The notes under the pieces are model-generated. The model made no database searches, was not told the origin of the DNA, and worked only from the letters and a program-made list of their open reading frames with translations. This document shows positions 38,637 to 48,731 of a stretch of DNA of 64,000 bases, in pieces (within the stretch, counting starts at the first letter, position 1; every line of letters begins with the position of its first letter). The stretch covers positions 38,418 through 102,417 of the forward strand of contig SUWJ01000005.1 in assembly GCA_015061545.1 (NCBI GenBank), in the 5' to 3' direction. This DNA comes from Lentisphaerota bacterium. Its GTDB lineage: Bacteria > Verrucomicrobiota > Lentisphaeria > Victivallales > Victivallaceae. The position numbers and the translations under genes were made by a program.

Positions 38637-39923
38637 TCAGGCGAAAATCACTTTTTTGAAGTTCTTTTTGCCTGTCTGCAGCAGCAGTTCTTTTTCGGGC
38701 AGATCAGCAGCTTTGAACATCTTGTTCATATCGCTGATCTTTTCGCCGTTGACCTTGACGGCGTTGCCCTGGATCAAACGGCGGGCTTCGCTGTTGGTTT
38801 TGGTCATTTCCGCATTGGTCAAAAGCTGCACGATCCACAGACCGTCGCCTTCCAGCTGGGCGGCGGGCAGCGTGATTTCAGGATAGCTGGCTTCCACCTT
38901 GCATTCGATAGAACCGACTTTGCTGCTGGTGGGAACTTTGCGTTCGGGGTCGGCAAAACCGAATTGGCTGCCTGCGGTAAGGTAGGCTTCGCAAGCGGCC
39001 TGTTCGCCGTGAGCCATCTTGGTGGCTTCGAAGGCCAGAATTTCTTTGGCGCGATTGATATTTTCGCACTCTGCCAGCGCAATACACTCTTCCAGCGGCA
39101 GTTCAATGGCAAATTTTTTCAGCAGATCGCCCAGCATTGCATCGTCGCAATTCCGCCAGAACTGGTAGTAATCGAAAACGCTGGTACGGTTCACATCCAG
39201 CCAGACGCTGGAGCCGCCGATGGATTTGCCGAACTTCTGCCCCGTGGCAGGATTGATCAGCAGCGGAATAGTCAGCACATGGACTTCTTTATCTTCTTCG
39301 TACATTCTGCGGATCAATTCGGTACCGGCAACCATATTGCCCCACTGATCCTGACCGCCGATTTCCAGCGTGCAGTTATACTCTTTGTTCAGATGATAAA
39401 AGTCGTAGCCCTGCAGCAGCGAGTAGCTGAATTCCAGAAAAGAAAGACCGTTTTCCAAACGGCTTTCCACCGATTTCTGCGCCAGCATACGGTTGACCGA
39501 AAAACGGCTGCCGACATCGCGCAAAAAATCCAGCAGCTTGATCTGCCCGAACCAATCGTAGTTGTTGACGAAGTTTGCTTCGCCGTTTTCCAGAGTAATA
39601 AAGCGCGACAACTGGCTCTTGAGGCATTCCACGTTGTACGCAACTTCTTCCATGGTTATCATATTGCGCGCGGTGGAGCGGCCGGAGGGGTCGCCGATGG
39701 CACCCGTGGCACCGCCGACCAGCACGGTGGGAACGTGTCCCGCCTTTTGCAGCATACGCATTGCCATTACGGGGAGCAGGTGCCCGACGTGCAGACTGCT
39801 GCCGGTAGGGTCGAATCCACAATAGAAAACGACTTTTTCGGTAGTGAATTTCTTTTCGATAGCCGCTTCGTCAGTCATCTGATAGACGAATCCGCGCGCT
39901 TTGAGTTCTTCGTAAATATTCAT
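38637..39923 (-). CDS. tyrS: Tyrosyl-tRNA synthetase
   Basis: YCGFDPTGSSLHVGHLLPVMAM, GGQDQWGNM, KFGKSIGGSSVWLD. Confidence 0.95.
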   Translation of the reverse strand: MNIYEELKARGFVYQMTDEAAIEKKFTTEKVVFYCGFDPTGSSLHVGHLLPVMAMRMLQKAGHVPTVLVGGATGAIGDPSGRSTARNMITMEEVAYNVECLKSQLSRFITLENGEANFVNNYDWFGQIKLLDFLRDVGSRFSVNRMLAQKSVESRLENGLSFLEFSYSLLQGYDFYHLNKEYNCTLEIGGQDQWGNMVAGTELIRRMYEEDKEVHVLTIPLLINPATGQKFGKSIGGSSVWLDVNRTSVFDYYQFWRNCDDAMLGDLLKKFAIELPLEECIALAECENINRAKEILAFEATKMAHGEQAACEAYLTAGSQFGFADPERKVPTSSKVGSIECKVEASYPEITLPAAQLEGDGLWIVQLLTNAEMTKTNSEARRLIQGNAVKVNGEKISDMNKMFKAADLPEKELLLQTGKKNFKKVIFA

Positions 39924-40006
39924 TGGTTTATCCTGTTGAGTTTGATGATTTAAAAACACTTATCCTTATAATATACTACTGAACAATGCAACTTGCAAGC
40001 GCTGAA

Positions 40007-40894
40007 TTACTTTTTGGCGGTGCTTTTGAGCGTTAAAATCATTATTTCAGGCCTCATAAATAATCTTGCCTGAGTGTATGCCGAGCCGAGTCCGGCGGTG
40101 ACGAACAAAGTCTTGTTTTTGTCGCGCACTTTTCCGTAGCTTAATTTGCGTCCGTAGCCGGGGTGGTTGATTATGCTGCCCAGCAGCGGCAGATTAAGCT
40201 GACCGCCGTGAGTGTGTCCGGAAAAGGTCAGGTGGGCGTTGTCGGGTAAAAAAGGGAAATCTTCCGGTGTGTGGCACAACGTTATATTGAATCCTTTATT
40301 GCTGAACAACTCCTGCATACGTTGCGGGTCGCTGCGGCGGTGAGGATTGGCGGTGTAATCCAGCCCGATAAGATTGAATGAAGTGCCATTGGCAAGTTGG
40401 AGTGTGATCCTGTCGTCGATCAGCAAACGCAAATGCGAGTTGGCAAAAGCATCCTTAAAGGCATCTATTCCGCGCTGGTATTCGTGATTGCCGGTAATGG
40501 CGTAAACTCCCAGCGGTGCCTGCAGTTTTTCCAGAGTCGGCATCAACGTTGTCATCAATGGGCCGCGGCCGTTGCCGTTGATGAAATCTCCCCCCAGCAG
40601 GATCAGATCGCATTGCTCACGGTTGATTGCCTGCACGATATCTGACAGGGCATTGCTGCCTTCGTAAGTAACGTGCAGATCGGCGGCAAAAGCGATTTTA
40701 AGACCATCCAATTCAGCTGGGATTTGTTCGTCGGCAAATTCCATTCTGGTAATACGCCGCAAGGTCGGTTCCACCTTTACGGCATAAAAAAAGATCCCCG
40801 CCAGAATCGCACTGCTCAGCACGATGGCGTAATGGCGTTTGACCAGCAGACGCAGCCGGCGCAGACAATATGATTTTGAACTTGATTTTTCCAT
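40007..40894 (-). CDS. Metallophosphoesterase (YaeI-like)
   Basis: AADLHV, LLGGDFINGNG, ITGNHEYQRG, SGHTHGGQLNLP. Confidence 0.88.
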   Translation of the reverse strand: MEKSSSKSYCLRRLRLLVKRHYAIVLSSAILAGIFFYAVKVEPTLRRITRMEFADEQIPAELDGLKIAFAADLHVTYEGSNALSDIVQAINREQCDLILLGGDFINGNGRGPLMTTLMPTLEKLQAPLGVYAITGNHEYQRGIDAFKDAFANSHLRLLIDDRITLQLANGTSFNLIGLDYTANPHRRSDPQRMQELFSNKGFNITLCHTPEDFPFLPDNAHLTFSGHTHGGQLNLPLLGSIINHPGYGRKLSYGKVRDKNKTLFVTAGLGSAYTQARLFMRPEIMILTLKSTAKK

Positions 40895-41052
40895 AAGATA
40901 AAATAATCCTTGTTTGAGCGCTTTTCAAGCGGAGAATTGAAAAAAAAATGCTTTGGTGACTTGAAAAATCCTACTTTTGAGTTAAATTAGCTATAATATA
41001 TTTATTACTGTGTCGGCAACGATGCAGTCGGTCGGCAGAGAACAGGATTTTT

Positions 41053-42912
41053 ATGACGGAAGAAGTGTTGAATTCCACCGCAGCAGCCAATCAGGCAGCG
41101 AATTATGATGAGAGCCATATCAAGCATATGGATCCCAGAGATCATGTGCGCGCCCGTTTGGGTATGTACATCGGACGGGCAGGGGATGGCTCGCACCCCG
41201 ACGACGGGATATACGTTCTGCTTAAAGAGGTGGTCGATAACGGCGTAGACGAGTTTATCATGAACTACGGACGCCGTATTGATATAACTGTTACCGAAGA
41301 CGGAACGGTTTCCGTGCGTGACTACGGACGCGGTATTCCGCAGGGTAAACTTGTGGAGTGCGTGGCAGATATCAACACCGGCGGCAAATACAACAGCGAT
41401 GCTTTTCAGTTTTCAGTCGGGATGAATGGCGTGGGGGTAAAGGCGGTAAACTTTTTGTCCGAAAAGTTCATCGCCCGCAGTATCCGCGGCGGCCATTACC
41501 GGGAAGTGACTTTCAATCAGGGGCTTCTGGCTGGCGATGTGGAGGGCGATACCGAAGAACGGGACGGCACTCTGATCGTTTTCAGACCTGATCCGGAGAT
41601 ATTTCCTGATTTCAAATACCGGATGAGTTTTGTGGAAAAGCGGCTCTGGATGTATGCGTATTTGAATACAGGTTTGTCGATATATCTCAACGATCAGCGC
41701 TTTTACAGCAAAGAAGGTTTGAAGGATCTGCTGACCAGCGAGGTGGAAGAAAACGCCATTTACGATGTTATCCACTACAAGAGCAAGACTCTGGAGTTTG
41801 CCTTTACCCACAGCGACGAGTACGGACAGACCTATTACTCTTTTGTCAACGGTCAGCATACCACCGATGGCGGTACCCACCAATCGGCTTTTTGCGAAGG
41901 TATATTGAAGGCGGTAAATGAGATTTCCGGCAAAAACTATCAGGCACCTGATGTCCGCGACGGTATTACCGGTGCCATAGCAATAAAAATGCAGGAGCCG
42001 CTCTTTGAATCGCAGACCAAAAACAAGCTGGGCAGTACCGAGGTGCGCGGACCTATCGTGCAGACGGTGAAGGACGAAATTTGCAATTATCTGCTGAAAA
42101 ATCTGGAAGTAAAAGATATCCTGCTGGATAAAATATCCCGTAACGAACAGGTGCGGCGCAAGGTTCAGGAAGTTAAAAAGCAGTCCCGGGAAACTTCGCA
42201 GAAGACTATCTTGCGGATCCCCAAACTTAAAGACTGCAAATACCATATCGGCTCCAAATGGCCGCGGGGTACTCAGCCCAAGGAAACGATGATCTTTCTG
42301 ACCGAAGGTAAATCGGCGGCGGGCAGTCTGGAAAAACGGCGCGACCCGGATTGTCAGGCAATTTTTGAATTGCGGGGCAAGCCGAAAAATGCTTACGGCG
42401 AAACCTTTGAAATGATCTATAAAAACGAAGAGCTGACTTTTCTGATGAAGTCGCTGGGGGTGGAGGATTCTACCGAATTTCTCCGCTACGACAAGATCAT
42501 TCTGGCAACCGATGCGGATGTGGACGGACTGCATATCAGAAATTTGATGATAACATTCTTTTTGTGCTTTTTTGACCAGCTGGTGCTGTCGGGGCATTTG
42601 TACGTTCTGGAAACTCCCCTTTACCGCGTGCGGAAAAACGGTACGGCGCCGATCTATTGCTACAGCGATTCCGAACGGGACAAAGCGGTCGCCAAGCTGG
42701 GCAGGAGTGCGGAAATAACCCGCTTTAAGGGGTTGGGGGAAATTTCTCCTGACGACTTTGGCGTATTTATCGGCAAAGATATGCGCCTGTCGCCCGTAAC
42801 GCTGGATAATATGCACGGGGTCAACGAAATGCTGCGTTTTTACATGGGCGAAAACTCGGTGGAACGCAAGGATTATATTATGAGCAATCTGGAGGTGACG
42901 GATTATGAATGA
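41053..42912 (+). CDS. parE: Type IIA topoisomerase B subunit (topoisomerase IV ParE-like)
   Basis: RPGMYIG-like RLGMYIGRAG, VVDNGVDE, TEGKSAAGS, DADVDGLHIRNL. Confidence 0.9.
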   Translation: MTEEVLNSTAAANQAANYDESHIKHMDPRDHVRARLGMYIGRAGDGSHPDDGIYVLLKEVVDNGVDEFIMNYGRRIDITVTEDGTVSVRDYGRGIPQGKLVECVADINTGGKYNSDAFQFSVGMNGVGVKAVNFLSEKFIARSIRGGHYREVTFNQGLLAGDVEGDTEERDGTLIVFRPDPEIFPDFKYRMSFVEKRLWMYAYLNTGLSIYLNDQRFYSKEGLKDLLTSEVEENAIYDVIHYKSKTLEFAFTHSDEYGQTYYSFVNGQHTTDGGTHQSAFCEGILKAVNEISGKNYQAPDVRDGITGAIAIKMQEPLFESQTKNKLGSTEVRGPIVQTVKDEICNYLLKNLEVKDILLDKISRNEQVRRKVQEVKKQSRETSQKTILRIPKLKDCKYHIGSKWPRGTQPKETMIFLTEGKSAAGSLEKRRDPDCQAIFELRGKPKNAYGETFEMIYKNEELTFLMKSLGVEDSTEFLRYDKIILATDADVDGLHIRNLMITFFLCFFDQLVLSGHLYVLETPLYRVRKNGTAPIYCYSDSERDKAVAKLGRSAEITRFKGLGEISPDDFGVFIGKDMRLSPVTLDNMHGVNEMLRFYMGENSVERKDYIMSNLEVTDYE

Positions 42913-45433
42913 GGAAAAAAATCCGCCGTCAGCCAATGAACAGGATTTGAGCGTTACATCGGCTGAAAACAGTAATCCGGAGAGCGAAATAGAGCAGGAA
43001 GAAGCGGTCAGCGCGGTGCGTAAACGCTCCGGCAATGAGTATTTCCGTCAGATGATGGACCGCAACTTTCTGGATTACGCAAGTTACGTTATCGGTTCCC
43101 GCGCCATACCCGATGTGGATGATGGCTTGAAGCCCGTGCAGCGGCGCATATTGTGGACGCTTTATCAGAACTACGATAACGGACGACCGACCAAAACCGC
43201 CAATATCGTAGGCAATACCATGCACTATCATCCTCACGGCGATGCTTCCATCGGCGATGCGATCGTGGTGCTTGCCAATAAGGGCGGCTGTATTGAACGG
43301 TTGGAAACTGACAGCGACGGCGTGGAAAGACTCCGCCATGTGAATATACCTTACTTTATCCATAAAGAAGGGAACTTCGGCAATATTCTTACCGGTTCGC
43401 CTGCGGCTGCGGCACGTTATACCGAGTGCGCTTTGAGTAAATTGGCTTACGAAACGATGTTCAATAACGACATCACCAACTTTATTCCCAACTACGACGG
43501 GCGCAAAAAAGAGCCTACTCAGCTGCCTGCCAAGGTGCCGAGTCTGCTTATGCTGGGTTCGGATGGTATTGCCGTTGGGATGAGTACGCTGGTGCTGCCG
43601 CACAACTTTAATGAACTTATTGATGCCGAAATCGCCCATTTGCGGGGCGAATCCTTTGAGCTTTACCCTGATTTTCAGCAGGGTGGGATCATGGATGTAA
43701 GAGAGTACAACGACGGCAACGGCAAGATCACTTTGCGGGCAAGGATCGATATCGAGGGCAGGGAGCTGGTGATTCGGGAAATTCCTGCCACGACCAATAC
43801 CGCGGCGTTGATGGCTTCGATCGAACGGGCGGTCGAAAAAAACAAGATCCGGGTTGCTGCGGGGGGATTGGTGGATTACACGACCGACCGGGTGGAAATA
43901 AGGGTTACACCTATGCGCGGATACGATCCGGAAAAGACCCGCGAAGGGCTTTTTATGTACACGGATTGTTCGGTGAGTATTTCGCCTAAGATGACGGTTA
44001 TCTGCGACCGCCGTCCGATGCAGATGAGTGTATCCGAAGTGCTTAAGCGGAACGTCGGCAAGCTGTTGGATTATCTGCGCAGAGAGTTTGAAATCGAAGA
44101 AGCGCGGCTGCTGGAAGCCAAACACGCCAAAACGCTGGCGCAGCTGTTCTTTGAAAACCGCATCTATAAGCGGATCGAAGAATGCCGCTCGCAGGAAGAG
44201 GAATATAAAGAGGTGCTGGAAGGTCTGGCGCCTTTCCGGGATCAGCTGCTGCGGGATATTACCAACGAAGATGTGGATAAACTTTTAGCATTGCCGGTGC
44301 GGAGGATCGCGCGGTTTGATATCGAAAAGAATCAACAGGAAATCCGGGCGATTCTGGATCGGCTTAAAGAGATACGGCATCACCTCAAACATCTGGTGGA
44401 GTATACCATCGGCTATCTGGAGGATATCAAGGCGCGTTACGGAAAAAATTTTCCGCGCCGAACCGAAATCGAAAATATCGACAAGATCGACCGTACCCGC
44501 GCCGCGCTGAACAATATCAAAGTTTTCTGGGATCGCAAGAACGGTCATATCGGTACAGGGATCAAGAGCGACGATGTAATTATGTGCAACGAGTTTGACA
44601 AACTTTTGTGCGTCGGGCGCAACGGCACATATATTATTTACGATATACCCGATAAGATGCACGTCGGCAAGCTGTACGATTTCCGCAAATACGATGCCAA
44701 GCAGGAATTCGGGGTAATATATTCGGAAAAGAAGAGCGGCAAGTATTACGGCAAGCGTTCCACGATCGACAAATTCATCAAAGAAAAAGAGTACAGACTT
44801 TGTCCCGAAGGCTGCCGTCTTGAGTTGTTCACTCCCCGTGCCGATGCGGTTTACGATCTGGAAATAGAAACCAAACGCGGCAATAAAAGCGAAGAGTTGA
44901 ATTTGATGACATTGCCGGTGCGTTCCCCCAAGGCAAGAGGTTTTCTGGTAGGCAGCAATATAGTCAAGATAACTCATCAACGCTATTTGGATGAGGCGGA
45001 AGTTGCCGCATTGATCGCACAAAATCAGGAAAGTGCCGCAGAAGATGAAGCTGCGGAAAATGTGGAAACGGTGGAAGCGGTGGAAGCGGTGGAAGCGGTG
45101 GAAGCGGTGGAAGCGGTGGAAGCGGTGGAAGCGGTGGAAGCGGTGGAAGTCGCTGATGAGCAAGAAGTGACAATGGATGAGGACGAAACTGTATCGGCAG
45201 TTGTTGAAGAAGACGGTGGGGACGAATCCATTTCCGAGCCGACCGAGCCGACCGAGCCGACCGGGGCAAGTGAGTCCGAAGATGATCTGCTGGTGTTGGA
45301 CAGCCGCATGACAGAAAACAAAAAAATCGCACGGCGTTCGCCTGCACCGCGCCACAGCGCTAAAACATCAGCCGAGAACCATGAGCGTGATGATAATGAT
45401 TGGGGAATAGTTCAACCGGAATTGGGTTTTTAG
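42905..45433 (+). CDS. parC: Type IIA topoisomerase A subunit (topoisomerase IV ParC-like) with repetitive acidic C-terminus
   Basis: DYASYVIGSRAIPDVDDGLKPVQRRIL, HYHPHGDASIGDAIV, catalytic AAARYTE; follows parE. Confidence 0.9.
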   Translation: MNEEKNPPSANEQDLSVTSAENSNPESEIEQEEAVSAVRKRSGNEYFRQMMDRNFLDYASYVIGSRAIPDVDDGLKPVQRRILWTLYQNYDNGRPTKTANIVGNTMHYHPHGDASIGDAIVVLANKGGCIERLETDSDGVERLRHVNIPYFIHKEGNFGNILTGSPAAAARYTECALSKLAYETMFNNDITNFIPNYDGRKKEPTQLPAKVPSLLMLGSDGIAVGMSTLVLPHNFNELIDAEIAHLRGESFELYPDFQQGGIMDVREYNDGNGKITLRARIDIEGRELVIREIPATTNTAALMASIERAVEKNKIRVAAGGLVDYTTDRVEIRVTPMRGYDPEKTREGLFMYTDCSVSISPKMTVICDRRPMQMSVSEVLKRNVGKLLDYLRREFEIEEARLLEAKHAKTLAQLFFENRIYKRIEECRSQEEEYKEVLEGLAPFRDQLLRDITNEDVDKLLALPVRRIARFDIEKNQQEIRAILDRLKEIRHHLKHLVEYTIGYLEDIKARYGKNFPRRTEIENIDKIDRTRAALNNIKVFWDRKNGHIGTGIKSDDVIMCNEFDKLLCVGRNGTYIIYDIPDKMHVGKLYDFRKYDAKQEFGVIYSEKKSGKYYGKRSTIDKFIKEKEYRLCPEGCRLELFTPRADAVYDLEIETKRGNKSEELNLMTLPVRSPKARGFLVGSNIVKITHQRYLDEAEVAALIAQNQESAAEDEAAENVETVEAVEAVEAVEAVEAVEAVEAVEAVEVADEQEVTMDEDETVSAVVEEDGGDESISEPTEPTEPTGASESEDDLLVLDSRMTENKKIARRSPAPRHSAKTSAENHERDDNDWGIVQPELGF
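45062..45151 (+). repeat. 9-nt in-frame minisatellite (GTGGAAGCG)n encoding (VEA)n
   Basis: 8 perfect GTGGAAGCG copies at 45071..45142 plus one degenerate copy on each side. Confidence 0.97.
45236..45262 (+). repeat. 9-nt repeat (GAGCCGACC)3 encoding (EPT)3
   Basis: Direct reading of three perfect copies. Confidence 0.95.
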
Positions 45434-45435
45434 CA

Positions 45436-46617
45436 ATGAATAAAAAAATAACACTTTCAGAAATCAGAGCCGAAATCGCAGCGGCTGCCGCGCACGTCAA
45501 TCCGATTGTGCAGCAAGTGGGCGATAATCCTGAAACAGGATTCTGTGAAGCGCTGGCGGCAGATTTGCAGTGTGCTTTTCTGGAAAAGATCGGTTTTGAA
45601 GTAAAAAAGAATATTGCCAATATCAATACTGCCTTCAGCGGTGATTATCAGGCGTGTAAAGATTCTGCCGCTCCGGTGGTGGCGCTGCTTACCGAGTATG
45701 ATGCATTGCCGCAGCCGCTGGGGCACGCTTGCGGACATCAGTTGATCATGGGCGCCGGTTTGCTGGCAGTTGCTGCATTGCGCAATTTAATGGAAAAATA
45801 CCGTATCCCCGGTACGTTGCGGGCGATGGGCTGTCCGGGCGAAGAACAGCTGGGCGGCAAGATCTTTATGCTGGAAGACGGCGCTTTTGAGCAGGTGGAT
45901 ATTGCGCTTTTGAGTCATCCGTTTTTCCGTAACGGTGTTACCCGCAACATATTGGCGGTCACGCATTACAATCTGGAGTTTTTCGGCCGCAGTTCCCACG
46001 CTTCGACCGCTCCTGAACTGGGGATCAACGCGCTGGATGCCATGACTGTATTTATGAACGGGATCAACGCGTGGCGGCAGCAGCTGCCTTCAACTGCACG
46101 GGTGCATGGCATTATTACCAACGGCGGAACCGCACCTAATGTGATACCGGATTACACGTCGGGATTTTTCTACATTCGCAGTGCTGATAATGAATATCAG
46201 AAATTTATGGAATCCCGTCTGAAGGATATTGCCAGAGGCGCCGCATTGATCGCCGGTTGCGATTATAAACTTGAGCAGCGCGACGCATCTTATTCTGCAG
46301 GTCAGCCCAACGCAGTTCTGGCGGACGAAGCGGAAAAGATCATGGCTGAAATGAATATGGATTTTTCCTGCAATATCAAAGAGCCGCTTTCCACCGACTT
46401 TGCCAATGTCTGCGATGCTTTGGCAGGGGTGAATATTTACTTTGATGTTACCAACAGCGAACCGCTGGCGCTGCATTCGGTGCAGTTCCGCGATGCCGCC
46501 GCCCGACCTGAAGCGCTGGAACGGACTATGGATGCAGCTGCAGTGATGACCCGTCTTGCATTGGATTATTTGCTGGATGAATCGTTGCGGCAACGGGTTG
46601 CACAGGCAGTAAAATAA
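45436..46617 (+). CDS. M20 family amidohydrolase (AbgA/AbgB-like)
   Basis: TEYDALPQPLGHACGHQLIMGA, GCPGEEQLGGK, FFGRSSHASTAPELGINALDA. Confidence 0.87.
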   Translation: MNKKITLSEIRAEIAAAAAHVNPIVQQVGDNPETGFCEALAADLQCAFLEKIGFEVKKNIANINTAFSGDYQACKDSAAPVVALLTEYDALPQPLGHACGHQLIMGAGLLAVAALRNLMEKYRIPGTLRAMGCPGEEQLGGKIFMLEDGAFEQVDIALLSHPFFRNGVTRNILAVTHYNLEFFGRSSHASTAPELGINALDAMTVFMNGINAWRQQLPSTARVHGIITNGGTAPNVIPDYTSGFFYIRSADNEYQKFMESRLKDIARGAALIAGCDYKLEQRDASYSAGQPNAVLADEAEKIMAEMNMDFSCNIKEPLSTDFANVCDALAGVNIYFDVTNSEPLALHSVQFRDAAARPEALERTMDAAAVMTRLALDYLLDESLRQRVAQAVK

Positions 46618-46631
46618 GGACGGTAAGTTTT

Positions 46632-47813
46632 ATGACTCAGGAAAAAGCCAGTTTTCTGGATCGTTTTATCGAACGGCTTGATACGCTTGACTCCAACAGT
46701 TTGCAGGCGTATATTGTGCATTTGTTCAGGGAACGGGGATTTTTTGAGTCGGTATTCAATGCCATTCACGAAGGTATTCTGGTGATCGACCGCCATCTGG
46801 CGATCAAATATTTCAACGGAGCGGCACGGAATCTGCTGGGCTTGCCGGAAGATTGCCGTAAAGTGAGGATCAACAAATTACTGCCCCAGCTGGATTGGCG
46901 GAAGATACTGGGGAACAGCGACGAATCGTGGAACCGTATGGCGCGGCAGGAGATCGAAACCGATTATCCAGTCCACCGTTGGCTGCAAGTCTATGTAGTG
47001 CCGCAGAAAGAGGCCGACGAGCGCTTTGCAGTTATAATTCTGCACGATGTTACCGAACACCGCAAACAGACCGATGCCGAACTGGAAAGCCGTACCGCCG
47101 GCGTGGTGGCAATGCTGGCGGGCAGCGTTGCGCACGAAATCGGCAATCCGCTGAACAGTCTTTATTTGAATTTACAGCTTTTGGAACACGATTTGCGCGA
47201 CGGCGGCGAGCTGGATCGGGAGGACGCGCTGGAAACGGTGGTGTGCTGTCGCGGCGAGGTGCAGCGGCTGGATAATTTGATTCGGCAATTTCTCAATGCG
47301 GTGCGGCCTGCCCAGATGAATTTCCAGCTGCTCGACTTGCGGGAGCTTTTGCTGGATACGCTTAAATTCATGCGGCACGAACTTAAATTGCGCTCGCTGA
47401 CGGTAAATTGTGATTTCCCTGAAAGCTGGCCCATGATAAATGGCGATGCTGAGCAGTTGAAACAGGCATTTTACAATATAATCAAAAATGCAGCACAGGC
47501 TATGAGTTCCGGCGGCGAGCTGCTGATCTCGGGCGTGGTGGATGATTCAAGTGTGAAATTGGGGTTTGCTGATACCGGTAAAGGGGTGAACGTACAGGAG
47601 TTGAGCCGTATGTTTGAACCGTTTGCCAGTTTTAAAAAAGGCGGCAACGGGCTGGGGATGATGATTATTGAACGGGTTGTCCGCGCTCATGGTGCCGAGC
47701 TTATGCTGGACAGCGCTCCCAATGCCGGAATGACTTTGACGATCAGTTTTCCCCGTGAGGGGCGGCGTACCCGTATGCTGCCAGAGTATGAACCGGGAGA
47801 TGGCAATGAGTGA
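46632..47813 (+). CDS. PAS sensor histidine kinase, NtrB-like
   Basis: PAS region, AGSVAHEIGNPLNSLYLNLQLL (H-box), AFYNIIKNAAQAM, GNGLGMMI. Confidence 0.9.
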   Translation: MTQEKASFLDRFIERLDTLDSNSLQAYIVHLFRERGFFESVFNAIHEGILVIDRHLAIKYFNGAARNLLGLPEDCRKVRINKLLPQLDWRKILGNSDESWNRMARQEIETDYPVHRWLQVYVVPQKEADERFAVIILHDVTEHRKQTDAELESRTAGVVAMLAGSVAHEIGNPLNSLYLNLQLLEHDLRDGGELDREDALETVVCCRGEVQRLDNLIRQFLNAVRPAQMNFQLLDLRELLLDTLKFMRHELKLRSLTVNCDFPESWPMINGDAEQLKQAFYNIIKNAAQAMSSGGELLISGVVDDSSVKLGFADTGKGVNVQELSRMFEPFASFKKGGNGLGMMIIERVVRAHGAELMLDSAPNAGMTLTISFPREGRRTRMLPEYEPGDGNE

Positions 47814-48726
47814 TACAGACGATAAACTTTTGATAGATGTAACTTCAGGAGTCCTGAATATCGCAGGCGCTGAAAAATGGATCGCAACTGCAGCGGAAAA
47901 GGCCGCAGCTGCAGGGGCGGAGCTGGGTATACAGGTGCATAATTCAGCTTCGGATGAGGAGTTGAAAAAGGCGGTTGCAAGTCAGCTGAAATTGAGTTTT
48001 CACGCTCCCGTGCAGGGGCCGTATATGTTGAATCTGGCGGCGGAAGATTGCTCTGAATCGTGGAACTTAATTGATGAACAAGTTGAGCTTATGCGGCAAT
48101 GCGGCGTAAATCGGGCAGTTTTTCACGGGGCATTGATGACGGATAAGCCGATCAAAGCCTTCGGACACGGCATGAGCTACAGCCAATGTATGCAGGAGGC
48201 ATCAAGACCCGAATTGCAGCGCCCTGACGGGAGTATGTTTATTATTGATTATACCGGCAGCAGCGAATATCAAATGCGGCTGGAACGGCTGAAAAATAAT
48301 CTGCAAATACTTAAAAAGCGCTATCCGGATTTTTTATGGTGCGTGGAAAATGATTTCCCCGCTTATGTGGCAGGAGTTGTACGGGGCAGGGATCTGGTTA
48401 TGCTGGAGCATGAGGTTTGTTTTGATACCGGCCATATGTGGGCTGCAGGCAAGATGCTGGATCTGGATTTTTATGACGAAATGCTGACTGCATTCCGTTC
48501 GGGCAATGTCAGGATGATCCATCTGCACGCATCGCGCTATACATTGGATATGCCCCACAGCAGCTGGGGCGACGGGCATTTGCCGCTGAACAGCCCGACG
48601 CAGATGGATATAGCATATATTATCCGCGCCTGTCGGGAATACAACGTCAAACATATCGTGCTGGAGATTGCTCAGGCACGATTGGAAGATGTTGAAACTG
48701 TTTTGCGTTATTACTTTGAGGATTGA
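47806..48726 (+). CDS. TIM-barrel sugar-phosphate isomerase/epimerase-like (AP endonuclease 2 superfamily)
   Basis: FHAPVQGPY, WCVENDFP, CFDTGHMWAAG, IHLHAS, GDGHLPL; start overlaps the kinase stop (ATGAGTGA). Confidence 0.8.
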   Translation: MSDTDDKLLIDVTSGVLNIAGAEKWIATAAEKAAAAGAELGIQVHNSASDEELKKAVASQLKLSFHAPVQGPYMLNLAAEDCSESWNLIDEQVELMRQCGVNRAVFHGALMTDKPIKAFGHGMSYSQCMQEASRPELQRPDGSMFIIDYTGSSEYQMRLERLKNNLQILKKRYPDFLWCVENDFPAYVAGVVRGRDLVMLEHEVCFDTGHMWAAGKMLDLDFYDEMLTAFRSGNVRMIHLHASRYTLDMPHSSWGDGHLPLNSPTQMDIAYIIRACREYNVKHIVLEIAQARLEDVETVLRYYFED

Positions 48727-48731
48727 CTGCG

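Noticed and set aside
41413-43035. 540-aa antisense ORF opposite parE
   Set aside because: Sense strand encodes topoisomerase motifs; antisense has none.
45062-45151. Possible CRISPR-like repeat array
   Set aside because: Units are contiguous 9-mers with no spacers, inside a coding frame.
44285-45355. Antisense ORF with (HRF)n repeat
   Set aside because: Repeat is the reverse reading of the parC (VEA)n minisatellite; no independent coding evidence.
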